64,000 bases of DNA from an uncultured Collinsella sp. (GCA_902488525.1 CABTWP010000001.1:39934-103933); one strand, 5' to 3'. Shown: positions 9,051-19,274, numbered from the stretch's first letter. Numbers and translations are program-made. The notes: generated from the letters alone by a model not told the origin.

Positions 9051-10924
9051 GCGCGATCACCCATCAATACATTCTTGGCGTGGAGCGTGGGGCAGATCCC
9101 GCAGCCGGTGCACGACGTACGGGTGCAGTCGGGAGTCGTGACGCCCTCGAGCGAGCGACGGTACTCGCGCTCGAGGAAACCGCGCGTGCAGCCGGGGCTC
9201 ACATGCTCCCACGGCAAACGCCAATCCAACTCGTAGGGCAGGTGCACGAGTTCATTGAGGTCGATGCCGTTTTTGGCAGCAGCTTCCTTCCAGTTATCGA
9301 GCGAGAAATGCTCTACCCAGGCGTCAAAGCGAGAACCCGAGCGCCAAGCATCGATGATGACGGGCGTCATGTCGCGACCGGCGCGGGACAGCGCGGCCTC
9401 GATGAGCGAAGTCTCGGCATCGTGGTAATGCACGCGGACGGCACGGTTGCGAACGCTCGTGATAAGCAGCTTCTGGCGACGCTTGACGTCGTCGTAGTCG
9501 AGCTGCGGGCACCACTGGAACGGCGTGGCGGCCTTGGGGATAAAGACCGAAACCGAGATGGACACCGAGATCGAGCCGCGACGAGCCTTGGGCACCACGG
9601 AACGACCGAGCTCCAGCACGTGATCGGCCAGATTGGCGATGGCCACGATGTCCTCGTCGCGCTCGCCGGGAAGGCCCATCATAAAGTAGAGCTTCATGCG
9701 GTTCCAGCCGGCCTCGAAGGCCGCCTTGGCCGCACGGTCCAGGTCCTCCTCGGTCACGTTCTTGTTAATGATGTCGCGCATGCGCTGGCTGCCGGCCTCG
9801 GGCGCGAACGTCAGTCCGCCCTTCTTTTCGCCGGCGACCGACTCGGCCATATCCACGCCAAACGAATCCAGGCGCTGCGACGGAATAGACACGCGAATAC
9901 CCGTATCCTCCAGGCGACGGTTGAGCCTGCCGAGCACGTCGCGAATGCAGGAATGGTCGGTCGTGGAGAGCGAGGTCAGCGACACCTCGTCATAGCCGGT
10001 CTTTTCCAGACCGTGAATCACCGACGAGACGATCTGGTCGGCCGAGCGCTCGCGCACCGGGCGATACGTCATGCCGGCCTGACAAAAACGACAGCCGCGG
10101 GCGCAGCCGCGCAGGATCTCGATAGACAGGCGGTCGTGAACCAGCTGCGCATAGGGCACGCACGACTGCGACAGCGGATTCGTGGCGCCGAAATCCTCGA
10201 CGACGCGCTTGTAGACCACGGTCGGCGCATCCTTGCCCTCACGCGGCACGGTGTAGCCATGCGGCGAGCAAGGCTCGTCGTGACGAACCTCATAGAGTGA
10301 CGGCACGTAGTTGCCGGCAATAGATGCAAGCTGCTCGACAATCTGCGCGCGCGGGACTCCTTCGTCACGCAGGCGGCGATGCAGCTGGCAGGTCTCGAGC
10401 AGCGATTCCTCGCCCTCACCGATGAGGATAACATCGAAGAAGGCCGCGTACGGCTCGGGGTTGTACACCGAGGGGCCGCCGGCGATGATAATGGGGTCGT
10501 CCTCGGTGCGGTCGGCCGCTAACAGCGGAATGCCAGCGAGGTCGAGTGCCTCGAGGAAGTTCGTCACCGCCATCTCGTGCGGCACATGCAGGCCGACGAT
10601 ATCGAACGAAGCGACCGGCGCTGCACCCTCGAGCGAGAGCAGCGGAATGCCCGCCTCGCGCATGGCGTCACCCATATCGGGCCACGGCACATAGCCGCGC
10701 TCGCAGGAGATGCCCTCGGCCTGGTTAAGGATGTTGTAGAGGATGGCGATACCCTGGTTGGGCAGACCGACCTCGTACACATCCGGGTAGATCAGGCAGC
10801 AACGGTAGTCGGCATCGGCCTTGGAAAGCGTGCCCCACTCGTGATCGATATAGCGGCTCGGCTTCTCGACCTTGGCGAGCAACGGCTCAATTAAATGAAA
10901 ACAATCTTGGTATGCAACGCGCAA
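9047..10924 (-). CDS. TIGR03960-type B12-binding-like radical SAM protein
   Basis: Radical SAM enzyme with the cluster motif RGCARGCRFCQAG (CxxxCxxC), preceded by a cobalamin-binding-like N-terminal region (about residues 35-200). The radical SAM barrel spans about 250-480. A Cys-rich C-terminus (CTRTSCTGCGICPTLHA) may hold a second cluster. At 625 residues it has family length. It overlaps the DUF2344 gene, its usual partner. The substrate is unknown. Confidence 0.85.
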   Translation of the reverse strand: MRVAYQDCFHLIEPLLAKVEKPSRYIDHEWGTLSKADADYRCCLIYPDVYEVGLPNQGIAILYNILNQAEGISCERGYVPWPDMGDAMREAGIPLLSLEGAAPVASFDIVGLHVPHEMAVTNFLEALDLAGIPLLAADRTEDDPIIIAGGPSVYNPEPYAAFFDVILIGEGEESLLETCQLHRRLRDEGVPRAQIVEQLASIAGNYVPSLYEVRHDEPCSPHGYTVPREGKDAPTVVYKRVVEDFGATNPLSQSCVPYAQLVHDRLSIEILRGCARGCRFCQAGMTYRPVRERSADQIVSSVIHGLEKTGYDEVSLTSLSTTDHSCIRDVLGRLNRRLEDTGIRVSIPSQRLDSFGVDMAESVAGEKKGGLTFAPEAGSQRMRDIINKNVTEEDLDRAAKAAFEAGWNRMKLYFMMGLPGERDEDIVAIANLADHVLELGRSVVPKARRGSISVSISVSVFIPKAATPFQWCPQLDYDDVKRRQKLLITSVRNRAVRVHYHDAETSLIEAALSRAGRDMTPVIIDAWRSGSRFDAWVEHFSLDNWKEAAAKNGIDLNELVHLPYELDWRLPWEHVSPGCTRGFLEREYRRSLEGVTTPDCTRTSCTGCGICPTLHAKNVLMGDRA

Positions 10925-10934
10925 CGGAAAACCC

Positions 10935-11864
10935 CTAAGCAGCGAGATCTGATGCGTCCTGATAGGACGCCATAGGACGGGTAGCGCCCGCGACCGTGGT
11001 CACCAGATCGCGAACGCGGGAGAACGTGGCAGTGACCACCTCGTTGGCAAGGCTGTAGTCGACATCGCGCTCGTAGAGCGAAACGAGCGCACGGCCCATG
11101 CCATAGGTGCCCGCGGCAGCAGTGAGCGCCTTGACGGCAAACCCAATATGCGGCGTCTGCTTGACGAGCGCGCGGGTGACCGCGCGGATCACAAGACCGC
11201 CGGCAAGCACGCCCGCGACCTCGTAGCCGCGCTCGGGCTTAATACCGCGTCCAAAGACGGCAGCGAGCTCAAAGAGCATGCCCACCTGCGCCAGCGCCAT
11301 AACGGGATAATCGGCGCCCGGCAAAAACACCAGCGCACCGGTCGCCATATTGGTGAGCGCGCACGAGGTGATGATACGATTGGCCGCCGCGATGCGCATG
11401 AAGGCAAAGTTCGCCGCAAAAGCCGTTTCCTTGTCGGTGCGATCGAGAATCCAGCGGGCAAGCGTCTCGAGCAGATACGTCTTATCGGTTGCCGCTACCA
11501 CGCCGAGCATGGGCGTGGACTCCTCGATAAACGGCACCTCCACAGCAGACTCGGCAAGCACGCACACGGGCGCGCCGGCGATCACGAGCTCCTGCACGGC
11601 ACTCTCCAAGCGGTCGGAACCACACGAGAGCACCAGCACCACATCGGTATCGGTCTTTGGAGCAATTCGCTCCTCCCCCAGACGCTCGACGCGCACAATA
11701 CCCGAGGTCGTCTGCGGCACAAAGGCGTCACGCACCGTCTCGGCAAGAAAGCGCGAGGCGGACGAATCCAGATAGACCGAGACGCGCACCGGCGTATCGG
11801 AATCCTTCTTAACGGACGCGCCCATCTTAAAAGCGCGGGTCAGCTTATCTACGGGAATTTTCAT
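10935..11864 (-). CDS. Uncharacterised protein, possibly DUF697-like
   Basis: A 309-residue protein not confidently recognised. An N-terminal half resembling a small P-loop-free Rossmann-type domain (VVLVLSCGSD near residue 76) leads into a hydrophobic C-terminal half with Gly/Ala-rich segments (about residues 165-270) like those of DUF697/YcjF-type membrane proteins. It lies 10 bases after the radical SAM gene and upstream of rodA on the opposite side, so it may belong to the envelope cluster. Confidence 0.5.
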   Translation of the reverse strand: MKIPVDKLTRAFKMGASVKKDSDTPVRVSVYLDSSASRFLAETVRDAFVPQTTSGIVRVERLGEERIAPKTDTDVVLVLSCGSDRLESAVQELVIAGAPVCVLAESAVEVPFIEESTPMLGVVAATDKTYLLETLARWILDRTDKETAFAANFAFMRIAAANRIITSCALTNMATGALVFLPGADYPVMALAQVGMLFELAAVFGRGIKPERGYEVAGVLAGGLVIRAVTRALVKQTPHIGFAVKALTAAAGTYGMGRALVSLYERDVDYSLANEVVTATFSRVRDLVTTVAGATRPMASYQDASDLAA

Positions 11865-11882
11865 AGCAAACCCCTCCAGCGG

Positions 11883-13109
11883 TTACGCGGCGCCCGAACG
11901 ATGCCGCCATATGGATTGTACGATACCCACCGTCAGCAGCTGAATCATCATCGAAGACGAACCAAAGCTAATAAACGGTAGCGGAATACCGGTAATCGGC
12001 ATCATGCCGATGCACATGCCGATGTTTTCGAAGGTCTGGAACGCCCACATGCCGACGATGCCCACACACGAAAGACGCAAAAACAGCGACTCGCACTTAA
12101 AGGCGACGCGAATCGTCGAAAAGATCAGCAGCACGTAGAGGCACAGGAGCAAAAAGGAACCGCAAAAGCCAAAGGTCTCGGACAGGAAGGCGAAGACGAA
12201 GTCGGTGTGGAACTCAGGCAGAAAGCCGCCGGCCGACTGCGTCGCATGCCCCAGGCCCTTACCAAAGAAGCCGCCCGAGCCAACGGCGATAAGCGACTGC
12301 TGCAGGTTGTAGGCATCGTCCGAATCGGCATTATCGGGGTCGATAAAGACCGTCAGACGGTTCATCTGATACTGCTTGATGAGCACATCGTGGCCGAGCA
12401 ACGAATCAAAGACCGAATCAAGCGCCAGGACGAGGGCCACCAGGCCCACGAGCAGGGCCAGGGTCGACAGCACCCATTCGCGGCGTGCACCGCTCATACA
12501 AATGACGATGGCGCCCGAAACCAGCACGACCAGGCCCGAGCCCAGGTCGCCCATGGCGACGACGGCCAAAAACGGAATGGACAGCATGCCGCAGAGCTTG
12601 ACGTAGTCGCGAACGGTATCGATGCGGCCGTTATACTGCGATCCAAGCGTAGCAATAAAGAAGATGGTGATGAGCTTGGCAAGCTCAACCGGCTGGAATG
12701 TCAAGCCGATACCGGGAATCTTGATCCAGCCCGTCATGCCCAGACCGCCCGTATAGGACAGACCCGGAATCTTGGGCGAGAGGATCACGATCAGGTCGAT
12801 GGCGAGCAACGCCGTCGAGAAATTGGAAATACCGCGCAGATCGGTACGCCAGACCAGCACCGCCAGCACCGCTCCGATGCCAATTCCCAGCAGATGGCGT
12901 GAGAACGAGGCATCGGCCTTAAACTGCGAAGCCGACCAGATGATGATGGCACCGTAGGCGACGAGCGCCACAGTAGCCACGAGCACACCGATATGCACCT
13001 TTTGGCGAAACGTGCCGCGCGAGGCCGAAAGTTGCTTGTTGACGCGGTCCAGGCTGCTGCGAGAGCCGGTCTTGGTTGAACGGAACAGATCCGCCGGAGA
13101 AAAATCCAT
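11883..13109 (-). CDS. rodA: Rod-shape peptidoglycan polymerase RodA
   Basis: SEDS-family glycosyltransferase that polymerises lipid II during side-wall growth with the class B PBP encoded just upstream. Several membrane segments are visible. Family motifs include GWIKIPGIGLTFQPVELAKL, NLQQSLIAVGSGGFFGKGLG and the terminal GIPLPFISFGSSSM. At 408 residues, with about 35 cytoplasmic residues first, it fits the family. It is the last gene of the mre operon. Confidence 0.94.
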   Translation of the reverse strand: MDFSPADLFRSTKTGSRSSLDRVNKQLSASRGTFRQKVHIGVLVATVALVAYGAIIIWSASQFKADASFSRHLLGIGIGAVLAVLVWRTDLRGISNFSTALLAIDLIVILSPKIPGLSYTGGLGMTGWIKIPGIGLTFQPVELAKLITIFFIATLGSQYNGRIDTVRDYVKLCGMLSIPFLAVVAMGDLGSGLVVLVSGAIVICMSGARREWVLSTLALLVGLVALVLALDSVFDSLLGHDVLIKQYQMNRLTVFIDPDNADSDDAYNLQQSLIAVGSGGFFGKGLGHATQSAGGFLPEFHTDFVFAFLSETFGFCGSFLLLCLYVLLIFSTIRVAFKCESLFLRLSCVGIVGMWAFQTFENIGMCIGMMPITGIPLPFISFGSSSMMIQLLTVGIVQSIWRHRSGAA

Positions 13110-13118
13110 CGCAACCTC

Positions 13119-15188
13119 CTATCGAACCGAGGAATCGCCCGAGGCCGAAGAGGTATCGGGCTCGTCATAAATCACGCCGAGCACGTCGCGCACGACATGC
13201 ATCGCGGTATCTGAGCCGCCGCCGCCCTGCTCCAGAACAGTAGCGATGACATACTTGGGATCATCAGCCGGTGCATAGGCGCAGAACCACGCGTATTCGT
13301 CCTCGCCACTTTTCTCGCCCGTGCCCGACTTGCCGTATACCTGCGGCGTCAGGGTGCCAAAGTGCGCCGCCAGTGACGTCGATGCCGTGTAAATCACGTC
13401 GTGCATGCCATTGCGAACTAGAGCCAAATCCAAATCGCTGTTGATCTTGGCCTCCAGACGCTTCTTCTTGCCCTTGCCGTTGTACTTATAGGCATCGCCG
13501 TCGCCATCGCGCGACACGGCGGACAAAAACACGTGAGGCACGTACTGTTTGCCGCCGTTGGCAAGACCCATATAGGCGCACGCCATCTGCAGGGGCGTCA
13601 CCAGGATGTCGCCCTGGCCGATAGCAATGTTAGTCATATCGCCGGCATTCCACTTGCGGTCCTCGGCAGAGGCGTCGGTAAAGTACGACTCTTTCCACTC
13701 GGCATCGGGAATACGACCCGCGCCCTCACTCGGCAGATCGATACCGCATGTCTTGCCTAGGCCCCAGCGACGAAAGACCTCCTGCAGGCCCTCGGAATGT
13801 TTCTCGTCATAAAAGAACGCCTTGCCCATGTCGTAGAAGACGGGGTCGCACGAGTTGGCGATACCCGACTGCAGCGTCATGGTGCCGTGGCCGGAATGCA
13901 GCCAGCAGTACTTGCCCCACGACTTGCCCAGACCCGTCCAATAGCCCGTGCAGTTGGTCGTCTGCCCCGACGTGTAGGTTCCAAACTCAAGACCGGCCAG
14001 TGCCGAGAGCGGCTTGATGGTCGAAGCCGACATGTACTGTCCGCTAATGGCGCGGTTGAGCAGCGGGTGCGAACCCTTGTCATCATTGAGCTCGGTCCAC
14101 ACGTCATTTGAGACGCCGCCGATAAAGACGGACGGATCGAACTTGGGCTGGCTCGCCATGCCCAGGATCTCGCCATTGTTGGGATCGAGACACACCACAG
14201 CGCCGTTGCCGGCATTGCTGTAGCCAGTGGTCTTGGCAAGCTCGATAGCGCTCGCCAGCGCCGTCTCGCAGGCCTGCTGGATCTTAAGGTCGAGCGTGAG
14301 CTTAATGTCGGAGCCGGCCTTCGCAGGCACGGCACCGGCCTGACCGGTCACATTGCCCGAGGCATCGACCTTGACGGTCTGCTCGCCACGAATACCCTGC
14401 AGCAGGTTTTCGTAGTAGCTCTCAACGCCCGCCTGGCCCACGATATCGCCCGACTGGTACGCAATCTTGCCAGCAGAAGCATCATCATCGCCAGAGGTTT
14501 TCTTATTCTGGGCCTCGAGCTGCTCGGAGGTAATGGTGCCGGTATAGCCCAAGATATGGCATGCCGTCTCGCCATATGGATACTGGCGCTCGGTACGCTC
14601 GGCAATCTTGACGCCCGGGAACTCGCCGGCGTGTTCCTTGATATAGGCAACCGTGGAGCGACGGACGTCCGTCGCGATGGTATGCAGGCTCTGAGCGCCT
14701 TCTGTATTGTCCTGAATATTGCGAAGGACCGCCACGTAAGGCATTCCAAGCACGTTGGCAAGATGGCGAACCAGAACCTCATCCTCGGCAAGGTCGCGGT
14801 AGGCCACGACAGCAAGTGAGGGACGGTTCTGGACAAGCGCCACGCCATTGCGGTCGAGGATGCGGCCGCGTACAGCGGGAGTGGTAACGGTGCGAGTCTG
14901 ATTGCTATTAGCCTGCTTCTCGTAATAGTCCGACGAGACCATCTGCATGCCCCACAGCTTGACGGCAAGCGCCGCAAACATCGCGCCCACACCCGTGGTG
15001 AGGATGGAAAAACGGCCCTTAAAGGCGGTCGCCGCGGTATTGCCCTCGCCCTCGGTGGCGCGCGGGGTCGTTCCATGCTGCGTATCGTAGGTAAAACGGG
15101 AATCGCCGCGACGCATGATGACCAGCGCGACCACGATGGCCACAACCAGCACGATACCGGCGATAATAACCGTCAACTGGGAAGACAT
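13119..15188 (-). CDS. mrdA: Penicillin-binding protein 2 (class B transpeptidase)
   Basis: Class B PBP that crosslinks peptidoglycan in elongation with RodA. One N-terminal membrane anchor is followed by a dimerisation domain with RGRILDRNG. The transpeptidase domain has the catalytic SxxK as SASTIKPL, the SxN as SGIANSCD (here S-x-N in IANSC context), and KSGTGEKSG as the KTG box. At 689 residues it is typical. It lies between mreD and rodA. Confidence 0.92.
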   Translation of the reverse strand: MSSQLTVIIAGIVLVVAIVVALVIMRRGDSRFTYDTQHGTTPRATEGEGNTAATAFKGRFSILTTGVGAMFAALAVKLWGMQMVSSDYYEKQANSNQTRTVTTPAVRGRILDRNGVALVQNRPSLAVVAYRDLAEDEVLVRHLANVLGMPYVAVLRNIQDNTEGAQSLHTIATDVRRSTVAYIKEHAGEFPGVKIAERTERQYPYGETACHILGYTGTITSEQLEAQNKKTSGDDDASAGKIAYQSGDIVGQAGVESYYENLLQGIRGEQTVKVDASGNVTGQAGAVPAKAGSDIKLTLDLKIQQACETALASAIELAKTTGYSNAGNGAVVCLDPNNGEILGMASQPKFDPSVFIGGVSNDVWTELNDDKGSHPLLNRAISGQYMSASTIKPLSALAGLEFGTYTSGQTTNCTGYWTGLGKSWGKYCWLHSGHGTMTLQSGIANSCDPVFYDMGKAFFYDEKHSEGLQEVFRRWGLGKTCGIDLPSEGAGRIPDAEWKESYFTDASAEDRKWNAGDMTNIAIGQGDILVTPLQMACAYMGLANGGKQYVPHVFLSAVSRDGDGDAYKYNGKGKKKRLEAKINSDLDLALVRNGMHDVIYTASTSLAAHFGTLTPQVYGKSGTGEKSGEDEYAWFCAYAPADDPKYVIATVLEQGGGGSDTAMHVVRDVLGVIYDEPDTSSASGDSSVR

Positions 15189-15201
15189 CTACGGGCCTCC
15201 C

Positions 15202-15774
15202 CTATTTGAGCTTGCGGGTCTTGGGCTTAAAGCGCATACCCGTCTGGCGTCCGCCACGTGCGGAGAATCCATAGCCGGACTGCGGCACGACGCCGGACAT
15301 CAAAAACGGAATGGCAACCAGACCCGTCAGGATCGAGGACGGCAGCGCATGGCCGAAGATCGCCACGACAAAGCTCGTCTCCAAACCCATAAACAGCAAG
15401 ATGATGCTGTAAATCACATTAATGACGAGCGCAAAGGCGCCCACAGTGACGCCGCGCGCACTCGGGGTACCGCCCGTCTGACCGACGGCGCTGTGCACCA
15501 GAGCAAAAGAACCCACGGTCAGCAGGAGCGACATAACGCCCACCGGCACGGCAGCGGACAGGTCATAGAACAAGCCGCTGCAAAAACCGCACACGACGGC
15601 ACGGGTCGGGTCGCCCGAGAACACGCTTAGGCACACCAGGATAATCATGAAGTTGACGCGACCGCCCGCAATGGAGATCTGCGGTGCCAGGCCTGCCTGC
15701 AGCAGCACGCACACGATGGCGGCGATTACAAACGTGCGGGAGCTCATCCCCTGCTCGTGTAGATCCATGGACAT
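15202..15774 (-). CDS. mreD: Rod shape-determining protein MreD
   Basis: Integral membrane protein of the elongasome. It has about five hydrophobic segments, the motif GGRVNFMIILVCLSVFSGDP, and a basic cytoplasmic tail. At 190 residues it has family length. MreD is weakly conserved, so the call relies on topology and on its place between mreC and mrdA. Confidence 0.85.
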   Translation of the reverse strand: MSMDLHEQGMSSRTFVIAAIVCVLLQAGLAPQISIAGGRVNFMIILVCLSVFSGDPTRAVVCGFCSGLFYDLSAAVPVGVMSLLLTVGSFALVHSAVGQTGGTPSARGVTVGAFALVINVIYSIILLFMGLETSFVVAIFGHALPSSILTGLVAIPFLMSGVVPQSGYGFSARGGRQTGMRFKPKTRKLK

Positions 15775-15779
15775 GCCCC

Positions 15780-16778
15780 CTATTCGCTCGAGCCGGAATC
15801 GGTCGTCTCGGACGTGTCGGAACTGTCATCCGAGCTCTCGTCCTTCGTCTTGGTCGCAGCATCGCGCGACGTTCCCTGCGGCGTGCTGTTGGCCGTGCTC
15901 ACGTCCTCATCCGAGGCCGACTGTTCGTCGGTCAGCGAGGTGATGACCAGCACTTCCTCGTTGTTCTCGGCCGTGGTCTGGGCGCGCACCACAATGGTGT
16001 AGTACACGTCGTTTGCCGACTTCTCAACCGACGAGACGGTGCCGAGCGGTAGACCCTTGGGGAATACACCGCCAATGCCCGAGGTCACGATGATGTCGCC
16101 AACCTTAACATCGGAGTCGACGCTCACGTACTCAAGACGCAGCGTGCCGTCAGCCTGACCCTGCAGCATGCCCTGGGCGCGCGTGTCCTGTACCATGGCG
16201 GACACACCCGAGTTCTCGTCGCCAATAAGGCGCACGGTAGAGGTCTTGGCCGATACCTCGATAATCTGACCGATAACACCGGCAGAACTCGTCACGGGCA
16301 TGTTGATGGTAAGGCCGTCGGCAGAGCCCTTGTCGATGGTTACGGTCGAGGTCCAGGCATCGCCCGAGGCACCAACGATACGAGCAGCGGTCGATTTGAG
16401 GTTGTAGGTCGACTGCAGGCCGACCAGCCCCTCCAGACGCTCGGCGGTCTTTTGAGCCTCGGAGAGCTCAGCAACCTTAGAGGTCAGCTCCTCGTTTTGC
16501 TTCTTAAGCTCGTCAAGCGTGTCCTGCGACGCCGTAAGGTTAGAGAACACGTTGCCGATCGCATTGAAGGGGGCCGCCACAGCCGAGCCCACAAAGCGCA
16601 CCGGCGAGGTAATCGTCGTCACGCCCGAACGCACGGCATGAATCGGTCCTGCCTCGCCCTCGCGGATGTAAAACGTGAGCAGCAACACCGAAATCAGGCT
16701 GAAAACAATCAACGGGCGCATACCCGTTGATTGTCGCTTGGTATTCAGATTTGTGGAGAAACCCGAAGATCGTGCCAA
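15780..16778 (-). CDS. mreC: Rod shape-determining protein MreC
   Basis: Elongasome scaffold with one membrane segment (about residues 22-38), a coiled coil (about residues 85-115) and two beta-barrel domains containing IVGASGDAWTSTVTIDKGSADG and VVTSSGIGG-like loops. A tail of about 50 residues rich in Ser, Asp and Thr is unusual. The start appears to be TTG 16778, with GGTGGA close upstream. It follows mreB. Confidence 0.92.
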   Translation of the reverse strand: MARSSGFSTNLNTKRQSTGMRPLIVFSLISVLLLTFYIREGEAGPIHAVRSGVTTITSPVRFVGSAVAAPFNAIGNVFSNLTASQDTLDELKKQNEELTSKVAELSEAQKTAERLEGLVGLQSTYNLKSTAARIVGASGDAWTSTVTIDKGSADGLTINMPVTSSAGVIGQIIEVSAKTSTVRLIGDENSGVSAMVQDTRAQGMLQGQADGTLRLEYVSVDSDVKVGDIIVTSGIGGVFPKGLPLGTVSSVEKSANDVYYTIVVRAQTTAENNEEVLVITSLTDEQSASDEDVSTANSTPQGTSRDAATKTKDESSDDSSDTSETTDSGSSE

Positions 16779-16799
16779 ATGGAATCCACCTTTTGGAAA

Positions 16800-17843
16800 T
16801 TAAGCATTGGTCTGGACGAAGCCGCCATCAAACGCATTGGCCTCGAGCACGCGGGCACAGCCGTTAACGACGTTATCGAGCGCCGTGGGGCTGACGTTGA
16901 CCGAAACACCGGTCTCATCGCGCAGGCGCACGTCGAGACCGCGCAGCAGCGCGCCGCCACCAGTCAGCAAAATGCCGTAGTACATAAGGTCCGAGGCAAG
17001 ATCGGGAGGCGTAGCGTCGAGTGCGTCCTTGACGGCCTTGGCCATCTCGTCGAGCGGCTTGTTGAGCGCGCGACGAATCTCCTCGCTCTCGATGCGCACG
17101 GTCTTGGGCAGACCGGTGATCACGTCGCGGCCGTTGACCTCGACGTCGAGCTCGTCCTTGAGCGGCACGGCGGAACCGACCTTGATCTTGATGTCCTCTG
17201 CCGTACGCTCGCCGATGGCCAGGTTGTAGGCATCGCGAACGTGCGTGAGGATGGCCTGATCGAACTCGTCGCCGGCAATACGGATGGACTGCGAGACGAC
17301 GATGCCGCCCATAGCGATAACGGCGACCTCGGTAGTACCGCCACCGATGTCGATGACCATGGAGCCGGTGGGCTCCTCGACGGGCAGGTCGGCGCCGATA
17401 GCGGCAGCCATGGGCTCCTCGATCAGGTAGGCCTGGCGAGCACCGGCCTGGATCGTGGCCTCAAAGACAGCACGCTTCTCGACCGACGTGACACCGGAGG
17501 GAACGCAGACGACAACGCGCGGACGCGGGGTCCACGGATAGCGCTTCTCGGAAGCCTTGTCGATAAAGTAGCGAAGCATGGCTTCGGTAACATCGAAGTC
17601 GGCGATGACGCCGTCCTTCAGGGGACGAACGGCCACGATGTTGCCGGGCGTACGGCCGAGCATGCGCTTTGCCTCGATACCGACCGCCAGGATGCGCTCG
17701 TCGTTCTTGTCGATGGCGACGACAGAGGGCTCGCGAATGACGATGCCCTTGCCGCGCACGGAGACAAGCGTATTGGCGGTGCCGAGGTCGATGGCAAGAT
17801 CGCCCGCATAGCTACCGAAGAACATATCCATCAAAGAAAACAA
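16800..17843 (-). CDS. mreB: Actin-like cell shape protein MreB
   Basis: Bacterial actin homologue that organises side-wall synthesis. The phosphate 1 motif DLGTANTLV, connect motif and the phosphate 2 motif DIGGGTTEVAVI are all present, as is ITGGGALLRGLD. At 347 residues it is standard. It is the first gene of the mreB-mreC-mreD-mrdA-rodA operon; the intergenic region to its right holds the likely promoter. Confidence 0.96.
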   Translation of the reverse strand: MFSLMDMFFGSYAGDLAIDLGTANTLVSVRGKGIVIREPSVVAIDKNDERILAVGIEAKRMLGRTPGNIVAVRPLKDGVIADFDVTEAMLRYFIDKASEKRYPWTPRPRVVVCVPSGVTSVEKRAVFEATIQAGARQAYLIEEPMAAAIGADLPVEEPTGSMVIDIGGGTTEVAVIAMGGIVVSQSIRIAGDEFDQAILTHVRDAYNLAIGERTAEDIKIKVGSAVPLKDELDVEVNGRDVITGLPKTVRIESEEIRRALNKPLDEMAKAVKDALDATPPDLASDLMYYGILLTGGGALLRGLDVRLRDETGVSVNVSPTALDNVVNGCARVLEANAFDGGFVQTNA

Positions 17844-17903
17844 CGCAACTCCTGATGTGTTGGATGATTGCTGGAAAACTACTAGCTCATCATACTAGCG
17901 CAA

Positions 17904-17936
17904 GCCCGGCACCTCACTTGCGGTGAAGCGCCGGGC
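17904..17936 (-). terminator. Possible terminator after the TPR protein gene
   Basis: GCCCGGC (17904-17910) pairs with GCCGGGC (17930-17936) around an inner CCTCAC/GTGAAG arm. It lies between the TPR gene stop and mreB. Neither strand has a good U tract, so termination may be weak or Rho-assisted. Confidence 0.35.
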
Positions 17937-17958
17937 AAAGCTAAATCCCATAAGGTCA

Positions 17959-19263
17959 CTACTGGTTGTCAGCAGCCGAGAAATCCATATCGAGCGAGGA
18001 AACGGCCCAGCCGATATGGTTATCGGAGCGCACGAATTTGACGGTGTACTCCTGCTCGCCACCCTTGGACAGCGATGCCTTCACCTTAGCGGTCGTCTCG
18101 GTCATGGACTGATCCATGCCCTCGACGGACACGGTGGCACCCTGCGGAATCGAGGAGACGATCATCGACTTAGCATCCTCGGACAGACTCGAGGCCAGGC
18201 AAGACTCGGCCTTTGCGGTGTCACCGTCGCCGGCAGCCTGGAACAGATCGGTAACGACGGACTCCTGAGACGGGAAGCCAAAGCCGCGCGTGTAGGCAAA
18301 GCCCAGACCGCCCGCGGCAATCAAAATGAGCAGAAGCAGCACAATGAAGACTTTGAGACCCGTGTGGCGATGGCGACGACGGACCTTGGCCTGCTTACGA
18401 TCCTGACGGTCCTGCTGGACCATCTCGGACTCGGACAGCGTAAAGAAACCGGTGTCCGAGGGATCGGGCATAAACTGACCGGTCGCGCCCGTAGGATCGA
18501 GCGGATCGACGGCGGGAGCGTCCATCGCGGGCGCCGGAGCCGTGGCCATAGCCGTCTGGGCAGACAGCGCGGCAAGCGAATCGTGCACGCGGGCAAGCTC
18601 ATCGGCCTGCTCGGAGGTGAGCTGGTAGATGCCATCAGCAGTAGCGGCGTTAAAGGCGTCGAGTGCGTCGGAGGGACGGCCGGCGGCAGAAAGTGCCTGA
18701 CCCATGCCGGCGTTGAGCGCACGCGTATCGTCGCGGGGGCCGGCAAAGTCGATAGCCGTGCGGTAGGTCTCCACGGCATCCGCCGGACGGCCGAGCTTAA
18801 TGAAGCAACGGCCAAGCTCGCCGAGTGCGGCGGCAGGAGCCGGATTGGCGCCGTCGATGGCGGCCTGACGGAAGGCAGTACCTGCGTTGGCATAGTCGCC
18901 CGACTGGAACAGCGCGTTACCCAGGCCCAGATAGGCCTTGAACGGCGTGGCATAAGAAGCATCCTGCGTAGCAGCAGAGAACGCCTGAGCGGCCGTTGTG
19001 TAGTCGCCCACGGCGGCGAGTGCCTTGCCGCGGTTGGTGAGCAGCGCGCCGCGCTTGCCATAGGTGCCGTCGTTGAGGGCGGCGGCATAGGCCTCGGCGG
19101 CCTCGGCATACATGCCCAGGTGCATCAAGGCGTTGCCACGAAGGTGATCGGCCTCGCCCATAATCTCATCGGGAGTTTTTGCCGCCCCAAGCATCTGGGC
19201 TGCAGCGGAAAAATCACCCGCGCGGTAAGCGGCGCGGCCCTGTTGGATCAGCTGGCTATTCAA
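17959..19263 (-). CDS. TPR-repeat membrane protein
   Basis: A 434-residue protein with several tetratricopeptide-like repeats over residues 1-230, then a linker, a basic stretch (RRRHRH) and one membrane segment near residues 315-340 (LKVFIVLLLLILIAAGG). The outer C-terminal domain of about 90 residues resembles a DUF4878-like fold. The N-terminal repeats would be cytoplasmic. It lies directly downstream of a cyclophilin gene with a short gap. The exact role is unknown; a scaffold at the envelope is an inference. Confidence 0.65.
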   Translation of the reverse strand: MNSQLIQQGRAAYRAGDFSAAAQMLGAAKTPDEIMGEADHLRGNALMHLGMYAEAAEAYAAALNDGTYGKRGALLTNRGKALAAVGDYTTAAQAFSAATQDASYATPFKAYLGLGNALFQSGDYANAGTAFRQAAIDGANPAPAAALGELGRCFIKLGRPADAVETYRTAIDFAGPRDDTRALNAGMGQALSAAGRPSDALDAFNAATADGIYQLTSEQADELARVHDSLAALSAQTAMATAPAPAMDAPAVDPLDPTGATGQFMPDPSDTGFFTLSESEMVQQDRQDRKQAKVRRRHRHTGLKVFIVLLLLILIAAGGLGFAYTRGFGFPSQESVVTDLFQAAGDGDTAKAESCLASSLSEDAKSMIVSSIPQGATVSVEGMDQSMTETTAKVKASLSKGGEQEYTVKFVRSDNHIGWAVSSLDMDFSAADNQ

Positions 19264-19274
19264 GGAAGTCCCCT

